DNA of 13,072 nt from Actinobacteria bacterium UBA2286. GTDB lineage: Bacteria; Actinomycetota; Coriobacteriia; Anaerosomatales; Anaerosomataceae. The number at the start of each line of letters is the position of its first letter. The first letter of the stretch is position 1. Positions 7,264 to 13,072 of this stretch are shown piece after piece. The notes under the pieces were generated by a model that did not search any database, was not told where the DNA came from, and saw only the letters and a program-made list of their open reading frames with translations. The translations under genes and the position numbers were made by a program. Location of the stretch: assembly GCA_002345925.1 (NCBI GenBank), contig DDWM01000002.1, positions 7,676 through 20,747 of the forward strand. The letters run 5' to 3'.

Positions 7264-8919
7264 CTACATCACCCCCAGGGGAGAAGACATAACGGTCGTA
7301 CCCTTGCCGGACACGGTGTCCACAACGTGGACAGCACAGCCGATTCAAGGATCGAAGCTGTGAGCGACCTGAAGGATCTCAAGCGGACGCTCCGGATCGA
7401 TGACCGGTGTACCGACAAGCGCCTGCTCCATCGGCCCAAGAATGCCTGCGTCGTCGCGCGGTGAGATATCCCAGGTGGTCGGGGCGACAACCTGGTAGTT
7501 GTCGATCTTGCCACCCTTGACGGACATCCAGTGACCAACGGAACCACGGGGAGCTTCCCAGAGGCCAGCGCCTTCGCCCTCGGAACCACGCTCGGTCACG
7601 AAGTAGCTGCTGTCGCCGCCTGCGATGGCTGCGACGAGCTCGTTGACCCAATCGATCGACCATTTTGCAACCACAGCGGCCTCGAGGTTACGAGCCGCTA
7701 CACGACCGAGGAGCGAAACGAGAACCGTCGGCGGGAGTTCCGTGCCGGCGGCCTTGCTGAGCGCACCCAGGGCGACATCGATGATTGCCGTGACGTCGGG
7801 CTGACCGTTGACGTATGCAACGAGCATACGGGAGAGCGGTCCGACCTCGGCCGGCAGACCCTTGAGGCGTGCAGCCTTGCCCCATGAGTACTTGCCTTCC
7901 GTGCTGTACTCTTCGTACATCGCCTCAGTCACGCCCTTATCAGGGGTAAGACCTGTGGTCTTGTCGTCGTACCACGAGTGGCCGACGTACTCGGTGACGT
8001 CCTGCGGTCCAACTTCGACCGAGGTGAGGCCCTTGGCGCTCTCGATGAAACCGCGCTGCAGCGAACGCTTGTAGGGATCGCGGTCTTCGGCTTCGAAGAC
8101 ACCCCACGACAAGAAGTTGCCGCAGCCGCCGCCGAAGGAGGCAGCGCCGAGGATGTACGGTGCGATGGCGAGCGTGTCGGGAACGAGTGCGGTGTCGATG
8201 AAGTCCTTGACCTTGAGGAAACGGAAGAGGATATCGTCGAGCTTGCTCTCGGTCGGGACGAACGCCGTACCACCCGGGATCGACGTCATGGGGTGCGGGA
8301 ACTTACCGCTCATCACGGCGATGATCTCAGCGGCGACAGCCTGCATCTCGAGAGCCTCGAGGTAGTGGGCCGTGGCGATGAGGTCAAGCTCCGGCGGCAG
8401 GACGTAGCCGGGGTGGTCGAAATAGTGGCCGGTGAAGATGGAGAGCTGGCCATTCTCGGCGAACGCTGCCAGACGCTTCTGGACGGCGCCGAAGTCGTTG
8501 ATGCGGGTGCCTGCAGCCTCAGCGAGTGCATACGTGTCTGCGATGTTCGCACTGAGTGCGTTGATCGGGTTCACGTAGTCAAGCGCCGTGAGGGTGTAGA
8601 ACCACAGGATGTGGCTGTGCAGGAACTGTGCTGCCTCGATCAGGTTACGGATGATGCGGGCGTTGTTCGGAATCGTGATTCCGAGCGCCGCTTCCGTGGA
8701 CTGAGCAGAGGCGTGGCTGTGCGAGATCGGGCAAACGCCGCAGATGCGCTGGGAAACCCAGAACGCATCCTCGGGGTGGCGATCCTGGAGGATTAGCTCC
8801 ATACCGCGCCACAGCGTGCCTGAAACCCACGCATCGGAAACCTTACCGTCGGTCACTTCGACTTCTACGCGCATGTGACCTTCAATGCGGGTCAACGGAT
8901 CAACTACGGTGCGAGCCAC
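7264..8919 (-). CDS. hyaB: [NiFeSe] hydrogenase large subunit, with selenocysteine at an in-frame UGA
   Basis: This is the catalytic subunit that splits H2 at a Ni-Fe(CN)2CO centre. The N-terminal motif RICGVCPISHSHAS supplies Cys60 and Cys63. The C-terminal pair is normally DPCxxCxxH; here the frame reads HSFDP, TGA (7345-7347), then I-G-C-A-V-H, so the first Cys is selenocysteine (Sec525), with Cys528 and His531 following. The frame then runs 20 more residues to TAG at 7264-7266, giving 551 residues. Without read-through the protein would end at residue 524 and lack half its nickel ligands, yet the downstream frame is perfectly conserved. The 20 residues after His531 are the expected propeptide for the maturation protease. 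The start is GTG, overlapping the small-subunit TAG by one base, with GGGAGG nine bases upstream. It reaches the outer membrane face by riding with the Tat-targeted small subunit. Confidence 0.95.
7317..7333 (-). promoter_or_regulatory. Bacterial SECIS hairpin directing Sec insertion
   Basis: On the mRNA strand UGUCCAC-GUU-GUGGACA forms a perfect 7-bp stem with a 3-base loop, beginning 11 bases after the UGA. Counting the U of UGA as 1, the loop GUU falls at 22-24, the place where E. coli fdhF has its SelB-contacting G23 and U24; a U also falls at position 17, as in fdhF. Wobble pairs can extend the stem after a C-C mismatch. Confidence 0.8.
7345..7347 (-). other. Selenocysteine (UGA) codon of the hydrogenase large subunit
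   Basis: The TGA replaces the codon for the first cysteine of the DPCxxCxxH motif. The flanking residues (HSFDP before, IGCAVH after) match the family on both sides, and the hairpin at 7317-7333 has SECIS spacing. This implies that SelA/SelB/SelC/SelD are encoded elsewhere in the genome. Confidence 0.93.
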
Positions 8920-10145
8920 TATTTATCGCCTCCCTTCTTTGCTCCGCGCTTACGGTCATATGCCTTCATTTCCTCCATGGGAGGACCATCGCCGACGCGA
9001 CCGGCGGCGTTCATGCCGAGGCCGTGAACAACGAGGGCTGCGGCGGCGACGCCGCCGACGACTGCAGCAGCGGTACCGGGCTGGACATTGCCGAGACCGA
9101 CCGCGTCAAGCTGCATATCAGACATACGCATGAGGAACGGTGCGTTGTTGTCGACCCAGTTGAGTCCACCGCAACCGATGCACGGACCGCCGGCTTCTAC
9201 ACACCAGCTGGCTTCGCGGTTCCAGCGCGTAACGGGGCACTGTGTGAACGTCTGGGGACCCTTGCAACCGACCTTGTAGAGGCAATAGCCAAGCGCCTCT
9301 TCTTTGCTGCCGAGCTCTGACACGAACTCGCCGTTCTCAAAGTGACCACGGCGCGGGCAGTTGTCGTGGATGCTCTGGCCGTAGATACCAGCAGGCATGC
9401 GCAGGTCGACGTTCTCGCCCGTGACTTCATCCGTGTAGTTGCGCATGACCCACTTGGTTGCGTCGACGAACTTGGCGACGTCACCGCCGGCCACGAGCAG
9501 CAACTGCACGACCATCGCAACGATCCACTCCGGGTTGACCGGGCAGGTGGGGAGGTTGACGACGGGCTTGTCGATGCCCTTGCTCTGCAGGTATGCCGCA
9601 ACACCGGTTGCCCCTGCGGGGTTCGGGTGAGCCTTGACCCAGCCGCCGTCGACCGCACAAGAACCTACGGCGAGGACCGCGAGGGCGTTTGATGCGACTT
9701 CTTCGAGGATCGCGAGGCCAGTATGATCCGGAGCTCCAGCGGTCATGGTGCGACCCTTGAATCCGGTCATGACAGAGCCCTCATAGATGACGATATAGCC
9801 GCCCTCTTCGACCCGCTTCTTGATGTTCTCTTCGGCCTGATGTCCTGCTGTGGCCATGATCGTCTCGAAGTATTCGAATGACAGGTAATCGAGGACGATA
9901 CTGGCTACGTCAGGCGAGTCGACCTGTGCGATCGACTCGGTGCAGCCGGTGCACGATCCACCGTTGATCCACAGAGCGGGCAGAAGCTTGGGAGCCCCCT
10001 CCAGGGCGGCGGCGATCTGAGGAGCCATTGTCTCGGCCAACCCTAGGGCCGCGGCTACGGAACCGCAGTACTTGAGGAAGTCGCGACGGGTCACGCCACG
10101 GACCGCGAGCAGGTCGTGCAGCGCGCCTTGCGCCTCTTGCGCCAT
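8919..10145 (-). CDS. hyaA: [NiFeSe] hydrogenase small subunit, Tat-exported, three Fe-S clusters
   Basis: This 408-residue subunit carries electrons from the active site to the cytochrome b. It starts with a Tat signal (TRRDFLK at 19-25 and a hydrophobic stretch). Proximal cluster ligands are Cys65, Cys68, Cys163 and Cys201; distal ligands are His260, Cys263, Cys288 and Cys294. The medial site has Cys303, Cys322 and Cys325 plus Cys315 in SWCVEAGGPCIGCG, where standard [NiFe] enzymes have Pro (SWPxxAGxxCIGC). This predicts a [4Fe-4S] rather than [3Fe-4S] medial cluster, as in [NiFeSe] hydrogenases. A C-terminal helix (about 357-378) followed by a basic tail anchors it in the membrane. The ATG at 10145 is chosen because AAGGAGGT lies seven bases upstream; an ATG 36 bases further out (10181) would place that sequence inside the gene. 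It is first in the operon. Confidence 0.95.
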   Translation of the reverse strand: MAQEAQGALHDLLAVRGVTRRDFLKYCGSVAAALGLAETMAPQIAAALEGAPKLLPALWINGGSCTGCTESIAQVDSPDVASIVLDYLSFEYFETIMATAGHQAEENIKKRVEEGGYIVIYEGSVMTGFKGRTMTAGAPDHTGLAILEEVASNALAVLAVGSCAVDGGWVKAHPNPAGATGVAAYLQSKGIDKPVVNLPTCPVNPEWIVAMVVQLLLVAGGDVAKFVDATKWVMRNYTDEVTGENVDLRMPAGIYGQSIHDNCPRRGHFENGEFVSELGSKEEALGYCLYKVGCKGPQTFTQCPVTRWNREASWCVEAGGPCIGCGGLNWVDNNAPFLMRMSDMQLDAVGLGNVQPGTAAAVVGGVAAAALVVHGLGMNAAGRVGDGPPMEEMKAYDRKRGAKKGGDK

Positions 10146-10152
10146 GCCATAC

Positions 10153-10160
10153 ACCTCCTT
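10153..10160 (-). promoter_or_regulatory. Ribosome-binding site deciding the small-subunit start
   Basis: AAGGAGGT is a full Shine-Dalgarno match ending seven bases before the ATG at 10145. It settles the start against the in-frame ATG at 10181. Confidence 0.85.
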
Positions 10161-10199
10161 GGTGTCGTACGGAACCAACATTTCCGGAAAAACAGTCCC

Positions 10200-10217
10200 G
10201 CCGGGCTTCAGCCCGGC
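10200..10217 (-). promoter_or_regulatory. Hairpin in the hydrogenase leader, attenuator candidate
   Basis: On the mRNA strand GCCGGGC-UGAA-GCCCGGC is a 7-bp GC stem with a tetraloop, followed after GGGACUG by UUUUU. It lies about 55 bases before the small-subunit start. The U-run is seven bases from the stem, further than in a canonical intrinsic terminator. A weaker stem GTGCGC/GCGCAC (10220-10225 with 10250-10255) lies just upstream in the transcript and encloses an AAAGGAGGA stretch. Confidence 0.45.
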
Positions 10218-10563
10218 ACGTGCGCTAAATGACGGCCATTCCTCCTTTCGCGCACAAAGTCAGGATTCTTTCAGCCTTTGACGGGAACGCGACAGCGACC
10301 GTGACCGGAACGGCTCGGTGTCTCCCAGGGCTTTCTAAGAGTGAACGGAGCGCAGCGCGTACGTGCAACGCGGCATCGCGCACCGCCTGGAGCAGACCTG
10401 CTCCGGAGTGGAATCAAGTGGCGTTGAGGTGTGAGGAGGGGGCGGCGTATGTAACGAGCGTAAAGCGCGCATCTCCCCGAGATGCCGCGTGCTCGTCGGT
10501 GGCAAGGATCCCCATGAGCCTTGTGCCGTCCATATCCCCCCTCGGCTGTGTGCGTCGAAGTCT

Positions 10564-10579
10564 TGTGACAAGTGTAACA
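10564..10579 (-). promoter_or_regulatory. Crp/Fnr-like dyad (hydrogenase copy)
   Basis: On the - strand the core is TGTTA-CACTTG-TCACA; with flanks it extends to a 22-bp palindrome (10561-10582) in which 9 of 10 arm positions pair around a central CT. This fits the TGTGA-N6-TCACA class. The acs upstream site matches it at 13 of 16 bases. It lies between divergent genes, so it may control both. Confidence 0.6.
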
Positions 10580-10795
10580 AGAGCATGACATATACGGAAC
10601 GATTCGTATGCAAATGTCCCTGCCTACTGATTCTGCGCCAATTGGCCACAACCTGCCAAGCATTCCGACGCCGGATGCAGGATTTCGGACGCAGGCGCAT
10701 AATTGTACGTATATGAGGGGTATGCCTTCGTTCTTCTGCCCGGGGAGGAACTCGCTAGTGAACGTGCGCTTCGTCCTGCAATTGAGGTTTGCGCT

Positions 10796-11053
10796 GTGAG
10801 CCGTTCTTCGAGCGGTCTTGTGGTGGACATCCGCGGCCTGGCGCCAGCGATGCGTCGGCCTGTCGTTTTTGCCGTCGTCGACAAGATGATCGAAATCGAC
10901 TGCCAGGACAGCATCGTGCTCATCTGCGACCACGATCCTTCGGGGCTCGGGTATCAGCTTGATCTGCGCAGGGAGTCTCGCGGTTGCTATGAGTTTGATT
11001 GCGACCAGCGGATGGACGGCGCGTGGGTCGCTCTCGTCAGACGGCGTCTGTAG
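10796..11053 (+). CDS. Small DUF2249 domain protein
   Basis: The 85-residue protein is essentially one DUF2249 domain: LVVDIRGLAPAMRRPVVFAVVDKM, then VLICDHDPSGLGYQLDL with the family HDP at 46-48, and a C-terminal WVALVRR strand. DUF2249 proteins are small, often sit beside hemerythrin, cytochrome or nitrogen/sulfur redox genes, and have no firmly assigned activity. The GTG at 10796 is chosen because TTGAGG lies nearby and it begins just before the domain; a TTG at 10703 in the same frame would add 31 residues without family resemblance. The gene is divergent from the hydrogenase operon and overlaps the convergent HAD gene by 17 bp at the 3' end. Link to hydrogenase is only positional. Confidence 0.8.
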   Translation: MSRSSSGLVVDIRGLAPAMRRPVVFAVVDKMIEIDCQDSIVLICDHDPSGLGYQLDLRRESRGCYEFDCDQRMDGAWVALVRRRL

Positions 11054-11747
11054 CGACGAGTCGCGGCAGCAGCGCCGCGAGATCGTGCAATGTGCCCCGG
11101 TAGGTCGCGACCGCATCTTCGTGGTTCCCAACGTAGAATGTGCGCATCCCTACGTCTGCGGCGGGCATGTCCAGGTACCGGTCATCGCCGACCATCATGC
11201 AATCTGACGCGGGGACACTCAGCATCTCCGCGACTTGCATAAAGTATGCAGGAAGTGGCTTGCAAGCCAGCATATTCTCGTAGGTGGTCACAACAGGAAG
11301 ATCAAGTCCGCCGAGACCCGCCCAGGCGAGCCTGTGATCCACAGCAGCTCTCGGGAAGATCGGGTTCGTGGCCACGGCCACCGATAGACCAAGCTCAAGC
11401 GCGGTCTCAATCGCCTCACGCGCGCCCGGTATCGGGCCGGTGGCATCAGCGAGCGTTGGGAACACCTCGGCATAGAAGCGCTCGTATGCTGGCCACACAC
11501 CTCCAAGCGCCCAGCCTGAGATGCGCTCGTACTCCGCCTCGAACACCGCACGGTTGGTGAGCATGGGGTGGGGTTCCATCATCGCGCGCACGGCTCTCTG
11601 GATGGCCTCCATGACCTTGTCGGCGCGCTCGGGCCCGGCGGTTTCAACAGCCACTACTCGCAGCGCGGCAAAGTAGCGCTCCAGGAATCGCTCCAGATCG
11701 ATATCCAGGAGCGTGCCGTCAAGATCGAACAGGACCGCGCGTACCAT
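11037..11747 (-). CDS. HAD-superfamily hydrolase (phosphoglycolate-phosphatase-like)
   Basis: This 236-residue cytoplasmic phosphatase-type protein has all four HAD motifs: FDLDGTLL with nucleophile Asp8 and acid/base Asp10, VATNP with Thr127, Lys163 in CKPLP, and GDDRYLD with Asp188, Asp189 and Asp193. A helical cap of about 100 residues sits between motifs I and II, as in subfamily I enzymes such as Gph. Substrate cannot be told from sequence. The ATG at 11747 begins directly at motif I and has AAAGGGA upstream; the open frame continues 47 codons further out but that part is Arg/Ser-rich and runs through promoter-like DNA. Its stop lies inside the end of the convergent DUF2249 gene. Confidence 0.9.
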   Translation of the reverse strand: MVRAVLFDLDGTLLDIDLERFLERYFAALRVVAVETAGPERADKVMEAIQRAVRAMMEPHPMLTNRAVFEAEYERISGWALGGVWPAYERFYAEVFPTLADATGPIPGAREAIETALELGLSVAVATNPIFPRAAVDHRLAWAGLGGLDLPVVTTYENMLACKPLPAYFMQVAEMLSVPASDCMMVGDDRYLDMPAADVGMRTFYVGNHEDAVATYRGTLHDLAALLPRLVATDAV

Positions 11748-11784
11748 GACAATCCCTTTCGAGCGTTTGTGTTCAGGGGAGTGG

Positions 11785-11790
11785 ATTTTA
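11785..11790 (-). promoter_or_regulatory. Possible -10 element of the HAD gene
   Basis: TAAAAT on the - strand (5/6 to TATAAT) lies about 38 bases before the HAD start. I find no good -35 at the right distance, so this is weak. Confidence 0.25.
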
Positions 11791-11842
11791 GCACGCGCCT
11801 CTCGACTCGTTTGGTTCTGACCGCTGACTGCACCTTCCTTAT

Positions 11843-11871
11843 TTGACGTGAAATACCGTGAGGGGTATCGT
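11843..11871 (+). promoter_or_regulatory. Probable promoter of the FAD oxidoreductase gene
   Basis: TTGACG (11843-11848, 5/6) and TATCGT (11866-11871, 4/6) are 17 bases apart. The spacer holds the inverted repeat at 11853-11868, a typical repressor position. Confidence 0.45.
11853..11868. promoter_or_regulatory. CsoR-like inverted repeat 1
   Basis: ATACC-GTGAGG-GGTAT (within ATACCGTGAGGGGTAT) resembles the ATACCC...GGGTAT operators of the CsoR/CstR/FrmR repressor family, which answer to copper, persulfide or aldehydes. It lies between the -35 and -10 of the FAD gene. Confidence 0.4.
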
Positions 11872-11880
11872 GTAATGAAA

Positions 11881-11896
11881 TTACCCATGGGGGTAT
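11881..11896. promoter_or_regulatory. CsoR-like inverted repeat 2
   Basis: TTACCCATGGGGGTAT holds TACCC-ATGG-GGGTA and repeats the pattern of the first site, 28 bp downstream, just after the likely transcription start. Two spaced sites favour a real operator over chance. Confidence 0.4.
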
Positions 11897-11945
11897 TCCC
11901 ATCTACGGCTGCCGGGCCGAACCCAGCGGAAAGGAAAGGGACACG

Positions 11946-13072
11946 ATGTCGGGTTTAAGCACGCGCGTCGAACTATCGCTGAAGGAGATCTTTGGCGATC
12001 GAATGCGGACAGACCAAGTCGAGAGGAAACTCTACTCGGCAGATATCGGTTCGCTGCCAAAGCTCGTGAAGCCGCTCATGCCAACGGGCGTGGCCGGTGC
12101 GGTCGTGCGCCCCACGTCCGAAGATGAGATCGTCTCGCTCCTCAAGCTGGCGCGCGCTGAGAACCTGAAGGTCGTGCCGAGAGGCATGTCTACGTCCGGC
12201 TACGGCGGCGTCTTGCCGACCCCGGGCGCGATCGTGGCCGATATCTCGGCCATGGGCAAGATCCTTGAGATCGATGCCGAGGCCAAGACGGCCCGAGTTC
12301 AGGGTGGCACGCTGTGGGAGCCGTTTCAGAAGAAGCTGAACGCACAAGGCCTCGACCTGCGGCTCTACCCGTCGTCACTCCCGTCATCGACGGTCGCCGG
12401 TTGGCTCGCGCAAGGTGGCGCAGGCTTTGGTTCCTTCGAGTATGGATTCTTCAAGGACAACGTCATCTCGGCCAGGGTCGTTCAGCCCGATGGTGTCGTA
12501 GTGGTCTTCAGTGGCGCTGAGCTGGACTTGCTCATTGCTGACGCTGAGGGCATCACAGGCGTAATCACCGAGGTCACGATTCCGCTCAGGGATCTTGAGC
12601 CAGAAGTGCACCGCTTGCTTGCGTTCCCGACCATCGGCGCCATCCAGTCGGCGCTGAGTGCCATCTCCATGCAGAAGCTGCCTATCTGGTCGCTGACGTT
12701 CCTCAATCCCGAGTCAGTGCGCTTGAAGACGACGATTCCGCATCGCCACGGTCACCCGTGGGAGATGAAACACCCGCAGTACGAGCCAACGCTTCCCGAG
12801 GCGTTCCTTCTCGTCATTGCGTATCCCGAGTCCCGCCGTGGTGCCATCGACACCGCCCTCAGCGCGATTTGCGCAGGTTCCGGCGGTACCGAACTTGAAG
12901 CCGAGGCGGCCGAGCACGAGTGGGAGCAGCGCTTTGCCCCTATGCGTCTGAAGCGCGTTGGACCGTCTATCGTCCCAACCGAGGTAGTCGTTCCGCTTGA
13001 AGAGCTTGGCGCCGTTCTCACTGAGATAGATAAGCGCGTTAAGCAGCCGTTCGTTCTTGAGGGCATGCTCGG
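11946..13072 (+). CDS. FAD-binding oxidoreductase, GlcD/D-lactate dehydrogenase type (3' end outside window)
   Basis: The frame opens at ATG 11946 after AAGGAAAGGG and is uninterrupted to the window edge (375 complete codons). It shows a PCMH-type FAD domain: VAGAVVRPTSEDEIVSLLKLAR (49-70), VVPRGMSTSGYGG (76-88), IVADISAMGKILEID, then YPSSLPSSTVAGWLAQGGAGFGS and the YGFFKDNVISARVVQPDG block (to 183), and EGITGVITEVTIPL (201-214). After it comes the start of a GlcD-like substrate domain. Members oxidise glycolate, D-lactate or other 2-hydroxy acids and often work with Fe-S/CCG-domain partners, or are fused to them; neither can be seen here. The exact substrate is unknown. The paired inverted repeats in its promoter suggest repression by a CsoR-type sensor. 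Confidence 0.88.
   Translation, partial: MSGLSTRVELSLKEIFGDRMRTDQVERKLYSADIGSLPKLVKPLMPTGVAGAVVRPTSEDEIVSLLKLARAENLKVVPRGMSTSGYGGVLPTPGAIVADISAMGKILEIDAEAKTARVQGGTLWEPFQKKLNAQGLDLRLYPSSLPSSTVAGWLAQGGAGFGSFEYGFFKDNVISARVVQPDGVVVVFSGAELDLLIADAEGITGVITEVTIPLRDLEPEVHRLLAFPTIGAIQSALSAISMQKLPIWSLTFLNPESVRLKTTIPHRHGHPWEMKHPQYEPTLPEAFLLVIAYPESRRGAIDTALSAICAGSGGTELEAEAAEHEWEQRFAPMRLKRVGPSIVPTEVVVPLEELGAVLTEIDKRVKQPFVLEGML

Larger units (their letters stand above)
10146..10795. other. 650-bp intergenic region between hydrogenase and DUF2249 genes
   Basis: No protein family is recognisable in any frame; the longest frames are arginine-rich or serine-rich shadows. Besides the leader hairpin and the dyad at 10564-10579, I see GGAGCA-gacc-TGCTCC (10389-10404), GCATCTC-ccc-GAGATGC (10469-10485) and an imperfect inverted repeat ATACG-N8-CGTAT around 10592-10609. 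CATAAT (10698-10703) on + and an overlapping TACAAT on - resemble -10 elements of divergent promoters, but neither has a good -35. A hydrogenase transcript starting near the dyad would carry a leader of more than 400 nt, long enough for a structured or small RNA. Confidence 0.5.

Noticed and set aside
7345..7347. True stop, frameshift or pseudogene end of the hydrogenase large subunit
   Set aside because: The downstream frame completes the DPxxxCxxH motif, the propeptide and a clean junction with the next gene, and a SECIS-like hairpin follows. A degenerate gene would not show all of these.
6544..7464. 306-codon + strand frame across the cytochrome b gene
   Set aside because: It is antisense to a clear four-helix subunit, is rich in His/Asp/Arg without any motif, and runs through hairpins.
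7978..8796. 272-codon + strand frame across the large subunit
   Set aside because: It is an acidic low-complexity shadow of the hydrogenase reading frame.
10146..10181. Upstream start (10181) for the small subunit
   Set aside because: It would bury the perfect AAGGAGGT within the gene; the ATG at 10145 has ideal spacing.
10226..10240. Four-codon leader peptide (M-A-V-I) after AAAGGAGGA in the hydrogenase leader
   Set aside because: The Shine-Dalgarno-like sequence ends one base before the ATG, too close for initiation. It may matter as RNA sequence, not as a peptide.
10146..10795. Sigma-54 promoter for the hydrogenase operon
   Set aside because: No GG-N10-GC element close to TGGCAC-N5-TTGC was found on the - strand.
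10608..10799. 63-codon + strand frame whose TGA overlaps the DUF2249 GTG
   Set aside because: The overlap hints at coupling, but the peptide has no family resemblance and no ribosome-binding site; kept as intergenic.
10271..11131. 286-codon - strand frame across the intergenic region and DUF2249
   Set aside because: Composition is Arg/Ser/Pro-rich, there is no domain or ribosome-binding site, and it overlaps DUF2249 and the HAD 3' end.

Overview
The window is about 13 kb of high-GC DNA (roughly 60% by eye) with tightly packed bacterial genes. It looks like a chromosomal segment of an anaerobe. The gene set fits a hydrogen- and acetate-metabolising organism, possibly an anaerobic actinobacterium related to Coriobacteriia: a DegV lipid-binding protein, an ASKHA/RACo-type [2Fe-2S] domain, acetyl-CoA synthetase, a Tat-exported membrane hydrogenase, and a GlcD-type FAD oxidoreductase. 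The taxonomic guess is inference only.

The main result is that the hydrogenase is a selenoprotein. A naive reading of the large-subunit frame stops at a TGA right after the C-terminal HSFDP. Read through, the same frame continues as (TGA)-I-G-C-A-V-H and ends 27 codons later at a TAG that abuts the start of the cytochrome b gene. The TGA sits exactly where the first cysteine of the invariant DPCxxCxxH nickel-binding motif belongs. A perfect 7-bp hairpin with a GUU loop follows at SECIS spacing. This is a [NiFeSe] hydrogenase, and the true large subunit is 551 residues (positions 7264-8919). The small subunit supports this: the proline usual next to the medial cluster is a cysteine, which predicts a [4Fe-4S] medial cluster.

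Layout. (1) 1-682, + strand: the 3' end of a DegV-family gene, then a 97-residue stand-alone [2Fe-2S] protein and a terminator. (2) 683-3152: a promoter and long structured leader, then acs and a strong shared terminator. (3) 3160-3969, - strand: an inositol-monophosphatase-family gene, convergent with acs. (4) 4135-5942, + strand: an OmpR-type response regulator and a histidine kinase overlapping by one base. (5) 5955-10145, - strand: the hydrogenase cluster small subunit, large subunit (Sec), cytochrome b and maturation protease, with two hairpins before the protease gene. (6) 10146-10795: a 650-bp regulatory region with a strong palindrome. (7) 10796-11053, + strand: a small DUF2249 protein, overlapping by 17 bp the 3' end of a - strand HAD phosphatase (11037-11747). 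(8) 11748-11945: a divergent region with two CsoR-like inverted repeats. (9) 11946 to the window end, + strand: an FAD-binding (GlcD-type) oxidoreductase, cut by the window edge.

How the parts fit: the hydrogenase would oxidise H2 on the outer face of the membrane and pass electrons through its three clusters and the cytochrome b into the quinone pool. The protease would trim the 20 residues after the last His of the large subunit once nickel is inserted. Acs would activate acetate. The acs and hydrogenase upstream regions share a 16-bp Crp/Fnr-like dyad (13 of 16 bases identical, same central CACTTG). This suggests one regulator links acetate activation and H2 oxidation.
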